A stretch of DNA of 64,000 nucleotides from Chloroflexota bacterium (GTDB taxonomy: Bacteria; Chloroflexota; Anaerolineae; UBA4142; SHND01), in assembly GCA_029778615.1 (NCBI GenBank), contig JAKOPZ010000029.1:1-64000 (forward strand), written 5' to 3'. Shown in pieces: positions 17,412 to 27,200 of the stretch; position 1 is the stretch's first letter, and each line of letters opens with the position of its first letter. A model generated the notes under the pieces. The model ran no database searches. It was given only the letters and a program-made list of their open reading frames with translations, and was not told where the DNA came from. The position numbers and the translations under genes were made by a program.

Positions 17412-17638
17412 GAAACTTGCTCCTTGCTTGAATCACTCGGCAATGACGCGTCAGTGCGCGGCGCGGGAAAAATTTCCGTGTGTTCGTGAACGACGACGAT
17501 GGGTCCGTGCCGCGCGTCTTGCAGCCACGTCAACGTCCACGTTTCTGTCGTCACAATCGTCACGCGCAAGTTTGTCCGCGCGCGTTTGCGCGGCGTGGTA
17601 CGCGTTTGCCGAGCCGGTTTTCTTTTTCCATCCGACAT
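17408..17638 (-). CDS. Small basic hypothetical protein
   Basis: 76 residues from ATG 17638. A basic N-terminus (KRKPARQTRTTPRKRAR) precedes a short beta-like core (RVTIVTTETWTLTWLQD, GPIVVVHEH). No family recognised. The ATGA overlap with the DUF3558-like lipoprotein start argues that it is translated as the first gene of the operon. An ORF extension upstream to 17728 exists but has no better start signal. Confidence 0.5.
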   Translation of the reverse strand: MSDGKRKPARQTRTTPRKRARTNLRVTIVTTETWTLTWLQDARHGPIVVVHEHTEIFPAPRTDASLPSDSSKEQVS

Positions 17639-17717
17639 CACTTGTGATATAACAGAAACGCCACGCGCAAAGGTGACATCGTGTGACCAGTCCTTTGTGA
17701 TGTTTTTCCTCAATTGA

Positions 17718-17753
17718 GGGGATAGCAACGGAACCGAGTTTCGTTGTCACCCC
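17718..17753. repeat. Family A palindrome, diverged copy A1
   Basis: GGGATAGCAACGGAACCG paired with AGTTTCGTTGTCACCCC: the 'TAGCAACGGAACCGGGTTCC' element in a degenerate form. It lies between divergent genes, upstream of the XRE-TPR regulator. Confidence 0.7.
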
Positions 17754-17803
17754 GAACATGTTCCGTTCCAACGCCGAACATGCCCCGGCTTTTTCAGTAC
17801 GTT

Positions 17804-19666
17804 ATGAGCGCCATGAACGAATCACCATCGTCCGCGCGCCGAGCCGACCCCACCACACTTGAGACGTTCGGCGAATTTCTAAAATATCTGCGCCGCCGCG
17901 CGCGCCTCACGCAAGATGAATTGGGACGCGCGGTGGGCTACAGCCGCGAGCAAATCAACCGCCTCGAACGCAATCAACGCCTCCCCGAAATCGTCACGCT
18001 CGCTTCCCTGTTTGTGCCCGCGCTCGATTTGCGCGATGAACCCCAGCTCGTCGCGCGTTTCTTGCAGCTCGCCGCGCAAGCACGCGGTGAAATCCTGCCC
18101 GACCAATTCCAACTTGCGCGGACTGTCGAACGGCGCGTCACCGTCGAATCGCCGTCCGAACGTGACGCCCATCGCGCCGCCGCCGAATGGGCAGAGCTCG
18201 CGCAAGGCGATGTAATCGAAGCGGCACGGCAGTACGGACTCGCCGGTGATTTTAAACACGCTGCCGACGCGCTCGCCGACCAGGGCGCCTCGTTATTCAA
18301 TCAGGGCAAAGCCGAGCTCGCCGCGCGCGTAATTGACGATTTGCTGAATGCGCTGCGCGCGCACCATCTCACTGCTAAATATCCTGACGTTATGCGCGCG
18401 CTGCTCACCACACGCGGCGATTTGCTCATCAACACAACCCGCGCACAACAAGCCGAAGCAAATTATCAAGAGGCGCTGGGATTGGCGCACGGCGCCGTGC
18501 GCGCGGCGTTGGTGTATCGCTGGGGCAGCGCGCTCGCGCAGCGCGGACGCGCGGCGGAAGCATTGGCGCTCGTTCAAGAAACGCTTCAGCAGCTCGCGCC
18601 GGCGCATCGGCTCTTGCGCGCGCAATTAAAAGTGGTCGAAGGCGGCGCGCACATGGCGCTTGCTCATTTTGACGCGGCAGAACAGGCAAACCGCGAAGCA
18701 TTGGACTTGGCGGAACAACTTGCTCTCGCAATGCCCTTGCCCGCCGCGAGCGTACGCGCCCGCGCGAACAACGTGCTGGGCGCAATCCATGCGATTCGCG
18801 GCAATCGCGCGCAGGCGCTCGCGTATTGGCAAGCTGCCGTCGCGACGGCACAACTCGCGGGCATGCGCGCGCTCGAATATCGCGCGCAAGGCAACATCGC
18901 CAACGTGTTGTACGAACAGGGCGATTTGGACGCCGCCGCACACGCCGCCCAAGCCGCGCTCGCGGGTTTGAAAAGCATGGGCGACATGCAAGCGGCGGCA
19001 AAATTTATTCACCTCCTCGCGAACATGGCGTTTCTGCGCGGCGACCTTTCGGAATCGCTCGCGCTCGCGCGCGAAGCGTGCGAAATCAAAATGCAAACGG
19101 GCGACCGCGCGAGTTTTTTCGCGTCGCTGCATCAACAATTCAAAGCGCTGCTCGTCTTGGGCGATTGGAAACGCGCGCGCGCCATGAACGACGCAAATTT
19201 ACCGGAGATTCAGTCGCTCGGCGACGAACGCACGCTCGGCTATTGGTTGACGACATTGAGTGAACTGGAAATGTTGGAAGGAAATGTGGAACGCGCGTGT
19301 GAGGTGTTGGAACGCGTTTTGCGACTGCACGGCGCAGAGGATGCAAAATTGTCAAGCGATTGCGCGAATCATTTGGCGCTGGCGCAATTGATGCTCGGTC
19401 ACGCGGCAGACGCGGCACAACAGCTTGCCGCCAAGACGGGGAGCGAACTGGAAACGCAGCTCGAACGCGATTTGATTTCGAGTCTCGTATATTGGAAGCA
19501 AAACGAACGCGCGCGCGCGGAGGAAATCGTTCGCCGCGTCGCGCAGCGCGCCCACACAAGCGGTTACGTGCTCCTGGCGCGCCGCGCGGAAAAAGCAGAG
19601 CGCGCGTTCGTCGGCGAGTTGGACGCACGCGCGCTGCCAGAGTTGGTGTATGGGACGCCGCGTTGA
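17804..19666 (+). CDS. XRE-family regulator with C-terminal TPR array
   Basis: 620 residues from ATG 17804; ATG 17813 is an equally weak alternative, and no ribosome-binding site is clear. HTH domain at about 17-75 (FLKYLRRRARLTQDELGRAVGYSREQINRLERN), then about ten TPR-like helical pairs to the end. The layout resembles quorum-peptide or ligand-sensing HTH-TPR regulators (PlcR/Rgg-like architecture) and AfsR-like proteins lacking the ATPase. The ligand and target genes are unknown. A family A palindrome sits in its upstream region. Confidence 0.88.
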   Translation: MSAMNESPSSARRADPTTLETFGEFLKYLRRRARLTQDELGRAVGYSREQINRLERNQRLPEIVTLASLFVPALDLRDEPQLVARFLQLAAQARGEILPDQFQLARTVERRVTVESPSERDAHRAAAEWAELAQGDVIEAARQYGLAGDFKHAADALADQGASLFNQGKAELAARVIDDLLNALRAHHLTAKYPDVMRALLTTRGDLLINTTRAQQAEANYQEALGLAHGAVRAALVYRWGSALAQRGRAAEALALVQETLQQLAPAHRLLRAQLKVVEGGAHMALAHFDAAEQANREALDLAEQLALAMPLPAASVRARANNVLGAIHAIRGNRAQALAYWQAAVATAQLAGMRALEYRAQGNIANVLYEQGDLDAAAHAAQAALAGLKSMGDMQAAAKFIHLLANMAFLRGDLSESLALAREACEIKMQTGDRASFFASLHQQFKALLVLGDWKRARAMNDANLPEIQSLGDERTLGYWLTTLSELEMLEGNVERACEVLERVLRLHGAEDAKLSSDCANHLALAQLMLGHAADAAQQLAAKTGSELETQLERDLISSLVYWKQNERARAEEIVRRVAQRAHTSGYVLLARRAEKAERAFVGELDARALPELVYGTPR

Positions 19667-19674
19667 TGACGCGA

Positions 19675-20268
19675 CTATTTGCCGCCCCGTTTTGGTTTCT
19701 GCTCTTTTTTGTCCCGGTCCAAAATTTCTTGCGCCACTTGCTGCATCGTCACGCGCCTTGAACGACTCGTGCGATGTATTTTGTTGAATGCTTGCTGTTC
19801 ACTCAAATTTTGCTGCTCCATCAAAACGCGTTTCGCATTTTCGACCACCTCGCGCGCGACCAAACTCTTTTGCAAGTCCTGCACTTGCTTTTGTACTTTT
19901 TGCCATTCTTTGAAACGCGTCACCGCGAGGTCGAGGGTCGCGTCCAATAAATCTTCTTTGACCGGTTTCACCAAATAACCAAACACGGACGCCTCGCGCG
20001 CTTCGTTCACTAATTCGCGCTGGCTGTACGCGGTGAGCATCACGACGGGCGTTGGGCGCTCTTGCATAATTTTGCGCGCGGCTTGAATGCCGTCCATCCC
20101 CGGCATTTTAATATCCATCAAAATCACTTCGGGCTTTTCCGTGCGCGTCATTTGAATTGCCGACGCGCCGTCCACCGCCGACGCGACAACCTTGTGCCCT
20201 TTGTCTTCCAGCATCGTTCGCAAACCCATTCGAATTACGGCTTCGTCATCTGCGATAAGTACGCGCAT
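19675..20268 (-). CDS. ANTAR-domain response regulator (AmiR/NasR/PdtaR type)
   Basis: 198 residues. Receiver domain 1-118 with acidic pocket DD7-8, phospho-acceptor Asp52 (LMDIKMPGMDG), Thr79 and Lys101. A coiled linker follows, then an ANTAR RNA-binding domain (about 128-185, AREVVENAKRVLMEQQNLSEQQAFNKIHR). ANTAR regulators bind paired hexaloop hairpins in mRNA leaders and prevent termination, often of nitrogen or ethanolamine genes. It stands next to the cognate kinase gene and on the strand of the ammonium/GOGAT cluster. The ribosome-binding site GGAG is 9 bases before the ATG. Confidence 0.93.
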   Translation of the reverse strand: MRVLIADDEAVIRMGLRTMLEDKGHKVVASAVDGASAIQMTRTEKPEVILMDIKMPGMDGIQAARKIMQERPTPVVMLTAYSQRELVNEAREASVFGYLVKPVKEDLLDATLDLAVTRFKEWQKVQKQVQDLQKSLVAREVVENAKRVLMEQQNLSEQQAFNKIHRTSRSRRVTMQQVAQEILDRDKKEQKPKRGGK

Positions 20269-20290
20269 AAATTTACTCCGGGAGTTGTTT

Positions 20291-20320
20291 GTCGTTAGTC
20301 AAGAGTCAAGAGTCGAGAGT
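20291..20320. repeat. Heptamer repeat site 2 (GAGTCAA type)
   Basis: Consecutive units GTTAGTC, AAGAGTC, AAGAGTC, GAGAGTC in the 85-base gap between the kinase and the response regulator. Confidence 0.65.
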
Positions 20321-20330
20321 CCCGACGCGG

Positions 20331-20354
20331 GTGAACGTTACGGCGAACGTTCAC
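20331..20354. repeat. Family B palindrome, copy B1
   Basis: GTGAACGTT / AACGTTCAC with a 6-base loop. Its outer bases (GTAGTGAACG on the minus strand) supply the TAG stop codon of the histidine kinase. Confidence 0.75.
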
Positions 20355-22021
20355 TACGCATCACCGATTTTCATTTTCGGAATTTTCAACACTGCCACTG
20401 TCCCGCGTTTCTCGCGCCGATTCGTTCGCCGATTGCTTAGCTTGAATTCGCCGCGCAAATCGCGAATCAATTCTTGGACGATGCGCAGCCCCAATGAATC
20501 ATTCGGTTTGAAATTTTTCGGCAAACCTGCGCCGTCGTCTTGCACTTGAATTTCATATTGATTCTTGCGTTCGACGAGTGAAACGGTCACCGTCCCGCGC
20601 GAACGATTGTCGAAACCGTGTTCCAACGCGTTTTGAATCAACTCGTTCACCGCAATGGTGATGGTCGTCGCGGGCTGTGACGGCAAACGAATCTCGGCGC
20701 CCTGCACTTGAATCGAAATTTCTTTTTCAGGATGCACCATCGTCTGGTGCGCCATGAACGCCGCTTGTTGAATCAACTCGCGCACCCCAATCACGCGAAA
20801 CCCGTCTTGCGATAACGCTTCATGCACCGCCGCGATGCCCATGATGCGGTTGATGGTTTGCGTCAACAATTCACTCGCATTCAACTTGTTGGCGTCGCGC
20901 AATTGCATTCGCAAAAGCATCGCCACCGTCTGCAAATTGTTTTTGATGCGATGGTGCATTTCGCGCACCAGCATCGAATTCATCATCAAGTTCGCGTTTT
21001 CCAACGCGACGGCAGTTTGATTTGCCAACGTGGAGAACAATTCGATTTCGCTCGGCGTAAAATCATGTACGCGATTCAAATAACAATTGAACGCGCCAAT
21101 CACTTTGGCGCGCACGCTGACGGGCACCGAAAGGAACGAATGCAATCCTTCACGTTTCGCCAGTGTATGATTTTTGTACGACGGTTCACTTTGCAAATCG
21201 CGCACAATGACAGGTTCGCCGCGTTGAATCGCGCGTCCGGTCAAACTGGTCCCCACGTCAATGGGCGAAATCGCCGCGTGTTCGCGTTCCAGTCCGTACG
21301 TTGCGCGCAGCGCGAGCGCATCATTCTCTTCGTCAAACAGCAAGAGCGCGGTGCCTTTGGCGTTCATAATCTGCGCCGCCATTTCGCAAATGACCGCGAG
21401 CATGTCGTCGAGATAAATCGGTTCGGTGATGGTTTTGCTCACCTGCGCGAGCGTGGACAATTCATTGACTTGGCGCTGCAAACCGTCGAGCAATTCCGCG
21501 CGTTCGAGCGCACCCGCTGCAAGTTCGCCAATCAATTCGAGCAAATCAATTTCGGGGCGCGTCCAATGATGCAGCCGTTTCGTCTGTACATTCATCGCGC
21601 CGATTTTGCTGCCCTGACTAATCAACGGCACTGCCGCAAGGGATTTGAAATTTTCTTCTTCGGTCCCCGGAACGTACACGAATCGCGGGTCATTCACTGC
21701 ATCGCGCACCGCGATGGATTTTCCGCTTTCCAACGCCGCGCCCGTGATGCCTTTGCCCAACGCAAGTTTGCCGATGTTGAATGCTTTGGGTGACAAGCCG
21801 GTGCTGGCTTTCAACACCAACGCGTTTTGTTTTTTGTCCCAAAGATAAATCGAACACGAATCAAGCTGCATTACATCGGCGGTGGTTTCGGTAATCTTAT
21901 GGAGCGTCGTATCCAAATCAAACGCCGCACTCAACGCTTCGCCGATATTGTGCAGTGCTTGCAATTCGGCTCGCGGGTCGGAAATGCGGCGAGGTGTTTT
22001 GTGTTTGGATACGCGCGGCAT
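20354..22021 (-). CDS. GAF-GAF sensor histidine kinase (PdtaS-like)
   Basis: 555 residues, no membrane segment. Two GAF domains (about 25-175 and 190-335) precede a dimerisation/phosphotransfer helix with REMHHRIKNNLQTVA (HisKA_2/HWE-like, about 345) and an ATPase domain with N-box NELIQNALEHGF and G-boxes DDGAGLP, LGLRIVQELI. It is the expected partner of the ANTAR regulator downstream. GAF domains bind small molecules or cyclic nucleotides; the signal is unknown. It starts 1 base after the stop of the PycTM-like gene, so the two are co-transcribed. Confidence 0.92.
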   Translation of the reverse strand: MPRVSKHKTPRRISDPRAELQALHNIGEALSAAFDLDTTLHKITETTADVMQLDSCSIYLWDKKQNALVLKASTGLSPKAFNIGKLALGKGITGAALESGKSIAVRDAVNDPRFVYVPGTEEENFKSLAAVPLISQGSKIGAMNVQTKRLHHWTRPEIDLLELIGELAAGALERAELLDGLQRQVNELSTLAQVSKTITEPIYLDDMLAVICEMAAQIMNAKGTALLLFDEENDALALRATYGLEREHAAISPIDVGTSLTGRAIQRGEPVIVRDLQSEPSYKNHTLAKREGLHSFLSVPVSVRAKVIGAFNCYLNRVHDFTPSEIELFSTLANQTAVALENANLMMNSMLVREMHHRIKNNLQTVAMLLRMQLRDANKLNASELLTQTINRIMGIAAVHEALSQDGFRVIGVRELIQQAAFMAHQTMVHPEKEISIQVQGAEIRLPSQPATTITIAVNELIQNALEHGFDNRSRGTVTVSLVERKNQYEIQVQDDGAGLPKNFKPNDSLGLRIVQELIRDLRGEFKLSNRRTNRREKRGTVAVLKIPKMKIGDA

Positions 22022-22022
22022 G

Positions 22023-22583
22023 TTAATAACTGAGCTCGTTCAGCAGCACAATCAACACCCACAAGAGGAGCGCGAGAATCAAAAAATCAATGCTGTAGCG
22101 CACGCGTTTGAATTTGCCGCTCGCAATGCGCGCCGTGTTATGGACTTCGGTCAACAGCGACGCGCGATGGTCGGCTAACGATTGTTTGGAAAAAATGTCC
22201 AAAAATTCGCCATGTTCGTGCTGCGCAATCCGCCCAAAAAAGAAGAGGGTGCCTCCGCTGCCCGGTTTGGTCAGCGCGGGTCGCGTGGCAAGCAGCCCGT
22301 AAAACATCGAACAAAAGACCGCGCCAAAGACGAGCATATACAAAACGCTTAAAATGCGTTCGACCGGCGGAGCCGCAGAATCGAACACCATCAAGATTGC
22401 GCCGCGCCGCGTCAAAAAGATGCCGAGCGTAATAAAAAATGAATCCGCCGCGACGACCAACCCCGCTTTGGTGTCGGCGCGGGTAATTTGCGCTTCGATA
22501 AGATTAAAGACAAAGGCAGCGAGACTGCGTAATTCCGATTCGTCTTTAATTTCTTCGAGATTGGGAAGTTCAAGTTCGGTCAC
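22023..22583 (-). CDS. PycTM/DUF5706-like membrane protein (Pycsar-effector family)
   Basis: 186 residues from GTG 22583, which overlaps the GNAT stop (GTGA) with GGAG 8 bases upstream; an ATG at 22616 is further inside the neighbour. It has hydrophobic helices at about 40-58, 75-95 and 163-184 (numbered from the GTG). Family-like features are ADTKAGLVVAADSFF in the first helix, FFFGRIAQ after the second, and a long amphipathic stretch (SLLTEVHNTARIASGKFKR) before the third. PycTM proteins are the membrane-damaging effectors of Pycsar anti-phage systems and respond to cyclic pyrimidine nucleotides. No nucleotide cyclase is nearby, so a role linked to the adjacent GAF kinase is an alternative. 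Confidence 0.7.
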   Translation of the reverse strand: MTELELPNLEEIKDESELRSLAAFVFNLIEAQITRADTKAGLVVAADSFFITLGIFLTRRGAILMVFDSAAPPVERILSVLYMLVFGAVFCSMFYGLLATRPALTKPGSGGTLFFFGRIAQHEHGEFLDIFSKQSLADHRASLLTEVHNTARIASGKFKRVRYSIDFLILALLLWVLIVLLNELSY

Positions 22584-23077
22584 AGCAGTTTCTCCATGTA
22601 AATCACGTCGAGCCATTGACCGAATTTGTATATCGTTTCTTTGTAATGTGCAACCTTTTCAAAGCCAAACTGCGCGTGCAATTTCAAACTTGCTTGATTG
22701 TCCCCGCTAATGCCCGCAAGAATCGCGTGCAGACCCATTGCCCGCGCGGCGTCAATCAACGGCGGCATCAATAATTTTCCCACGCCGCGCCCGCGCCACG
22801 CGGGATGAACGTAAATCGAATTTTCCGTGCTGTATTGATACCCGATGCGTTCTTTGTAACGACTCAACGAACTCCAACCGATAACCTCAGCCGCATCATT
22901 CGTTGCCACAAAAATCGGATACCCATCGCGTTCGTGCTCATCAAACCATTCATAGCGCGATTCCAACGAACGCGGTTCGTAATCTGCCGACGCAGTCGTG
23001 TTCAAAACCGCGTCATTATAAATTTCGAGAATGGCGGGAATGTCGGCGCGTGTTGCGCGGCGAATTGTGATGTTCAT
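22580..23077 (-). CDS. GNAT N-acetyltransferase (phosphinothricin/methionine-sulfoximine acetyltransferase type)
   Basis: 165 residues. Acetyl-CoA loop RGRGVGKLL and the family pattern IYNDAV...TTASADYEPRSLESR...GWSSLSRY...STENSIYV, as in PAT/MnaT/YncA enzymes that acetylate amino acid analogues. No ribosome-binding site is seen: the bases just before the ATG belong to heptamer repeat site 3. The 3' end overlaps the PycTM-like gene by 4 bases. Confidence 0.9.
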   Translation of the reverse strand: MNITIRRATRADIPAILEIYNDAVLNTTASADYEPRSLESRYEWFDEHERDGYPIFVATNDAAEVIGWSSLSRYKERIGYQYSTENSIYVHPAWRGRGVGKLLMPPLIDAARAMGLHAILAGISGDNQASLKLHAQFGFEKVAHYKETIYKFGQWLDVIYMEKLL

Positions 23078-23079
23078 TT

Positions 23080-23164
23080 GGGTAGCAGGTAGTAGGTAGT
23101 GGGTTGTAAGTAGCAGGTGATTACTAGCTCCTTGCTACCTGCTACTTGCTACTTGCTACTACTT
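23080..23164. repeat. Heptamer inverted repeat site 3 (GGTAGCA type)
   Basis: One arm reads GGTAGCA GGTAGTA GGTAGTG, then GGTTGTA and AGTAGCA; the other arm reads CTTGCTA CCTGCTA CTTGCTA CTTGCTA. It forms the entire gap between the GXGXG gene and GNAT. On the minus strand it supplies the TAG stop of the former and the 5' leader of the latter. Confidence 0.8.
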
Positions 23165-24031
23165 GGGCACCACTCGCCAAAAATATTTCTGCGTATCGCC
23201 CCAGCGCCAATCCAACACCCACGCGTAACGACTGTCCGTCGCGGCAGCATGACCTTTCACACATTCGCGCAGCCACGCGTCATCCTCTTCGCCGTCGAGC
23301 CGTTCGAGTTTTACCATATCGGGATTCAAACGCGTGGGCAATTTGTTTTCGGGGTCGTACACAAACGCGATGCCGCCGCTCATGCCCGCGCCAAAATTTC
23401 TGCCGAACTCGCCCAACACGACGACGGTGCCGCCCGTCATGTATTCGCACGCGTGGTCGCCGACACCTTCGACCACCGCGACCGCGCCGCTGTTGCGTAC
23501 ACAAAACCGTTCGCCCGCTTGTCCCGCCGCGTACAGCGTGCCGCCCGTCGCGCCGTACAAAACAGTGTTGCCGATAATCGCGTTTTCGTTCGTCGCGTAT
23601 TTTGCACTCTTCGGCGGACGAATGACGATTTCACCCCCCCCCATACTTTTGCCCACATAATCGTTCGCTTCGCCGTACACAACAAGCTGCATTCCATTGA
23701 TGCAAAACGCCCCGAAACTTTGTCCCGCGCTGCCTTCAAACGTCGCGACAATCATTTTTTCGCGTACGCCCGCGTCGCCATATTTTTGTGCGATATAACC
23801 CGCGAGCCGCGCGCCGACGGTTCTATCCGTGTTGCGAATTGCGGCCTTGAACTCGACAGGTTTTTTTTCATCCACCGCGCGTTTGCACGCGGCAAGCAGC
23901 GCGTCGTCGAGCGTTTGTCCTTCGGGACGGTCATTGCGCGGTTGTTCATTTTTGCGCGCTTTTTTTCCCGAAGGGTCAGGGTCGGCAAGAACGCGCGAGA
24001 GGTCGAGGGGAAGAGTTTCGTATTCGGTCAT
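23159..24031 (-). CDS. Detached C-terminal GXGXG domain of glutamate synthase large subunit
   Basis: 290 residues. The first ~20 residues (LPLDLSRVLADPD) match the linker that follows the synthase domain in intact GltB. The rest is the GXGXG beta-helix: IRNTDRTVGARLAGYIA, FEGSAGQSFGAF, GEANDYVGKSMGGGE, NTVLYGATGG, GERFCVRNSGAVAVVEGVGDHACEYMTGG. In normal GltB this domain is the covalent C-terminus. Here it has its own ATG, with no ribosome-binding site, 236 bases after the gltB stop. The stop codon comes from repeat site 3. A run of nine G on the coding strand (23633-23641) encodes GGG. It probably associates non-covalently with the larger part; loss of function cannot be excluded. Confidence 0.88.
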   Translation of the reverse strand: MTEYETLPLDLSRVLADPDPSGKKARKNEQPRNDRPEGQTLDDALLAACKRAVDEKKPVEFKAAIRNTDRTVGARLAGYIAQKYGDAGVREKMIVATFEGSAGQSFGAFCINGMQLVVYGEANDYVGKSMGGGEIVIRPPKSAKYATNENAIIGNTVLYGATGGTLYAAGQAGERFCVRNSGAVAVVEGVGDHACEYMTGGTVVVLGEFGRNFGAGMSGGIAFVYDPENKLPTRLNPDMVKLERLDGEEDDAWLRECVKGHAAATDSRYAWVLDWRWGDTQKYFWRVVPK

Positions 24032-24042
24032 GGTTATTTGGG

Positions 24043-24068
24043 GGACTGGAGACTAGAGATTGGAGATT
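24043..24068. repeat. Heptamer repeat site 4 (GACTGGA type), left arm of gltB-splitting element
   Basis: Units GACTGGA GACTAGA GATTGGA GATTA. The same motif appears inverted at 24239-24271, so the two form the ends of a composite element. Confidence 0.8.
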
Positions 24069-24194
24069 ATGCCCCGTAGTAACGAACTCATTCGTTCTAC
24101 TGGAAAGGCGAATAAATTCGCCATTACAATTATGCCTCGTAGTAACGAATTCATTCGTTCTACAAGGCAGGCGAATAAGTTTGCCACTACAATA
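24069..24194. repeat. Family C: two tandem 63-bp palindromic units
   Basis: Units 24069-24131 and 24132-24194 are both 63 bp, with 53 of 63 positions identical by my count. Each holds two small palindromes, AACGAAnTCATTCGTT and GGCGAATAAnTTnGCC. Confidence 0.85.
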
Positions 24195-24238
24195 CTCATT
24201 CAAAAAGCAAACGACTGCGGATTTTGCGCCACAGCCGT

Positions 24239-24271
24239 TGTAGTCTCCAGTCTCCAATCTCCAGTCTCTAA
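24239..24271. repeat. Heptamer repeat site 5 (GACTGGA type, inverted), right arm of gltB-splitting element
   Basis: Reads TAGTCTC CAGTCTC CAATCTC CAGTCTC TAATTC on plus. On the minus strand its AATTAGAGA end supplies the TAG stop of gltB. Confidence 0.8.
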
Positions 24272-27200
24272 TTCACTACTGCTGTCGGCGCAAAGATATA
24301 TGGCGCAGGAATCGGCGCGATGATGTTTTGCTGGAATTGTTGTGCGCGTTGACGCGGTTGATATTGTAACAAATCAACGCGTCCCACAACTTCATCGAGC
24401 GTGCGCGCGCCGATGGAGGCGAGCCATTCGCGCGTTTCTTCGGCGACGAATAAATAGTACGCCATCACCCATTCTGCCACCTGCGGAAATTTTTTTCGTA
24501 ACTCTTGTTTCTGCGTTGCAATGCCAACGGGACACGTATTGAGATGACACGCGCGCGCCATGATGCAGCCGCTCGCAATCACCGCCGCCGTACCAAAGGA
24601 AAATTCTTCTGCGCCCAACAGCGCGCCGACGACAACATGGCGTCCCGTTTTCAAACCGCCGTCCACACGCAAGCGGACGCGTCCCCGCAGGTCGTTGGCT
24701 ACTAGGACCTGCTGGGTCTCTGCCAGCCCCAATTCCCACGCAATCCCCGCGTGTTTGATCGAGCTCAACGGAGACGCGCCCGTGCCGCCAGAATGTCCCG
24801 ACATGTGAATCACATCGGCGTACGCTTTGGCGACACCTGCGGCAATTGTTCCCACACCATTTTGCGCGACGAGTTTCACGGAAACTTTTGCGCGCGGATT
24901 GATGCGTTTCAAATCGTAAATCAATTGCGCCAAATCTTCAATCGAATAAATGTCGTGATGCGGGGGGGGGGAAATGAGTGTGATGCCCGGCTGCGCGTGG
25001 CGCACGGCGGCAATTTCCAAACTCACCTTTGCCCCGGGCAATTGTCCGCCTTCGCCCGGTTTGGAACCTTGCGCCATCTTGATTTGCAATTCATCCGCGC
25101 TCATCAAGTACGCGGGTGTCACGCCAAAGCGCGCGGACGCGACTTGTTTAATCGCGCTGTTGCGAATTGTGCCGTAACGCGAGGGATGTTCGCCGCCTTC
25201 GCCGCTATTCGCCAATGCACCCAACCGATTCATCGCTTCGCTTAACGTTTGATGCGCTTCGAGCGACAATGCACCATGCGACATTGCCGCGACGGAAAAA
25301 CGTTTCACCAAGACATCGGCGGGTTCCACTTCCGAAAGCGGAATCGGTTCGCGCGGAACGAATTGCAAAAAGTCCGCGAGGTCGGTGGCGGGGCGTTCGT
25401 TCACGAGCGACGCAAATTTCAAATACTTTTCGTACGCCTCGCGATAATTTCCATTCAATGCGCCGGGCGTGCGAACCGCGTCGTGCAGCGCATCAACGAT
25501 ATTCGGATTGAACGCGTGGTATTCGCCGCCTTTTTTGAATTTGAAATAACCGTAGTTATACAGACGACGATTTGTGTCGTCTGTATAACAGCGCGCGTGA
25601 TGATGCAAAACGGTTTCGGCAATTTCGCGCAAACCAATGCCGCCGACGGGCGACGCGGTTCCTGTAAAGTACGGCGCAATCACTGTTTCATTCAAACCGA
25701 TACATTCAAACAATTGCGCGCCGTGATACGCGTCGAGCGTCGCAATGCCCATCTTGGACATGATTTTCAAAATGCCTTTGTTCGACGCGGCGACAAAATT
25801 TTCTTGCGCGTGTGCGGCATCGAGCTGCACGTTGCGGCGAACATGACCGACATCATACAACGCGTGAATGGTCGCCAACGCGAGGTATGGATTAATCGCG
25901 TTCGCGCCATACCCAATCAAACACGCGAATTGATGTACATCGCGCGCATCGCCCGTTTCCGCGATGATGCTCGTCTGCCAGCGCAAACCAACGCGCAATA
26001 AATGATGATGCACCGCGCTCACCGCGAGGAGCATGGGAATCGGCGCGCGTGGTGGGGTAGCAACGGAACCGGGTTCCGTTGCTACCCCACCACTGACATT
26101 TCGGTCAGAAATTATCAAGATGGTTTTGCCGTCACGCGTTTGTTCTTCGGCAAGCGCGCACAATTTTTCTAGAGCGCGTTCGAGTTGGGTAGCAGCGGAA
26201 TGGGTAACAACGGAACCGGGTTCCGTTGTCACCCATTCCCACGTCGCATCGAGCGTGACGTGCGGAAATTCATCATCCAACGCGCGAATTTGCGCGAGCT
26301 GCGCGTCATTCAAAAATGGTGAGGCAAGTTCCAATAAATGCGCGTGCGTGGGCGACTCTTCAAGAATGTTGCCGCGTCCGCCGAGAAAAACGCGCGTAGA
26401 CATGACGAGTTCTTCGCGCAATGGGTCAATCGGCGGATTCGTCACTTCGGCAAAACGTTGACGGAAAAAGTGATACAGCGGGCGGTCAAATTCCGAAAAC
26501 ACCGCGTGCGGCGTATCGTCACCCATCGAGCCGACGGCTTCTTGTTTATTCTCTGCCATCGGTTTGAGAACGACGACAAGCTCTTCATCGGTGTAACCAA
26601 AGAGAGATTGAAGACTGGAGACTGGAGACTGGAGATTACCGTATTCTTGTTTCCCTGTTTCCTTGTCTCCCTCTTTGCCCAGCACTCGAATATACTCACT
26701 CACCCAGTGCGCGTAGGGGCGGCGCGAGGCATAGTGCAATTTAATTTCGTCGTTCTTCCACAATTTGTTGTACTGCAAATCCGCGACAACCATTTGTCCC
26801 GGACCGAGACGCCCTTTTTGCTTTACGCGTTCGGGTTCGATTTCGAGCGCGCCTGATTCGCTCGCGGCGATGACGAAACCATCGTTGGTGACGAGCCACG
26901 TCGCGGGACGCAAACCGTTTCTATCGAGCGTCATTCCTGCGACACGTCCATCGGAAAAACAAATCGCGGCGGGTCCGTCCCACGGTTCCATCAACGTCGC
27001 GTGATAGCGATAGAACGCTTTGATTTGCGGGTCGAGGTCGCGCACATTTTCCCATGCTTCGGGCATGAGCATCATCACCGCGTGCGGCAGTTCGCGTCCG
27101 CCGAGCGCGACGAGTTCGAGCGCGTTGTCCAAAATGCCCGAATCGGAAGAAGAAAGGTCGAGCAAGGGCTGTAGTGAACGCTCGCCGTAGCGTTCATCCG

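Noticed and set aside
24032-24267. gltB split as a simple sequencing frameshift
   Set aside because: The gap is 236 bases of repeats with several stops, and both ORFs end or start at the domain linker; a single base error cannot explain it.
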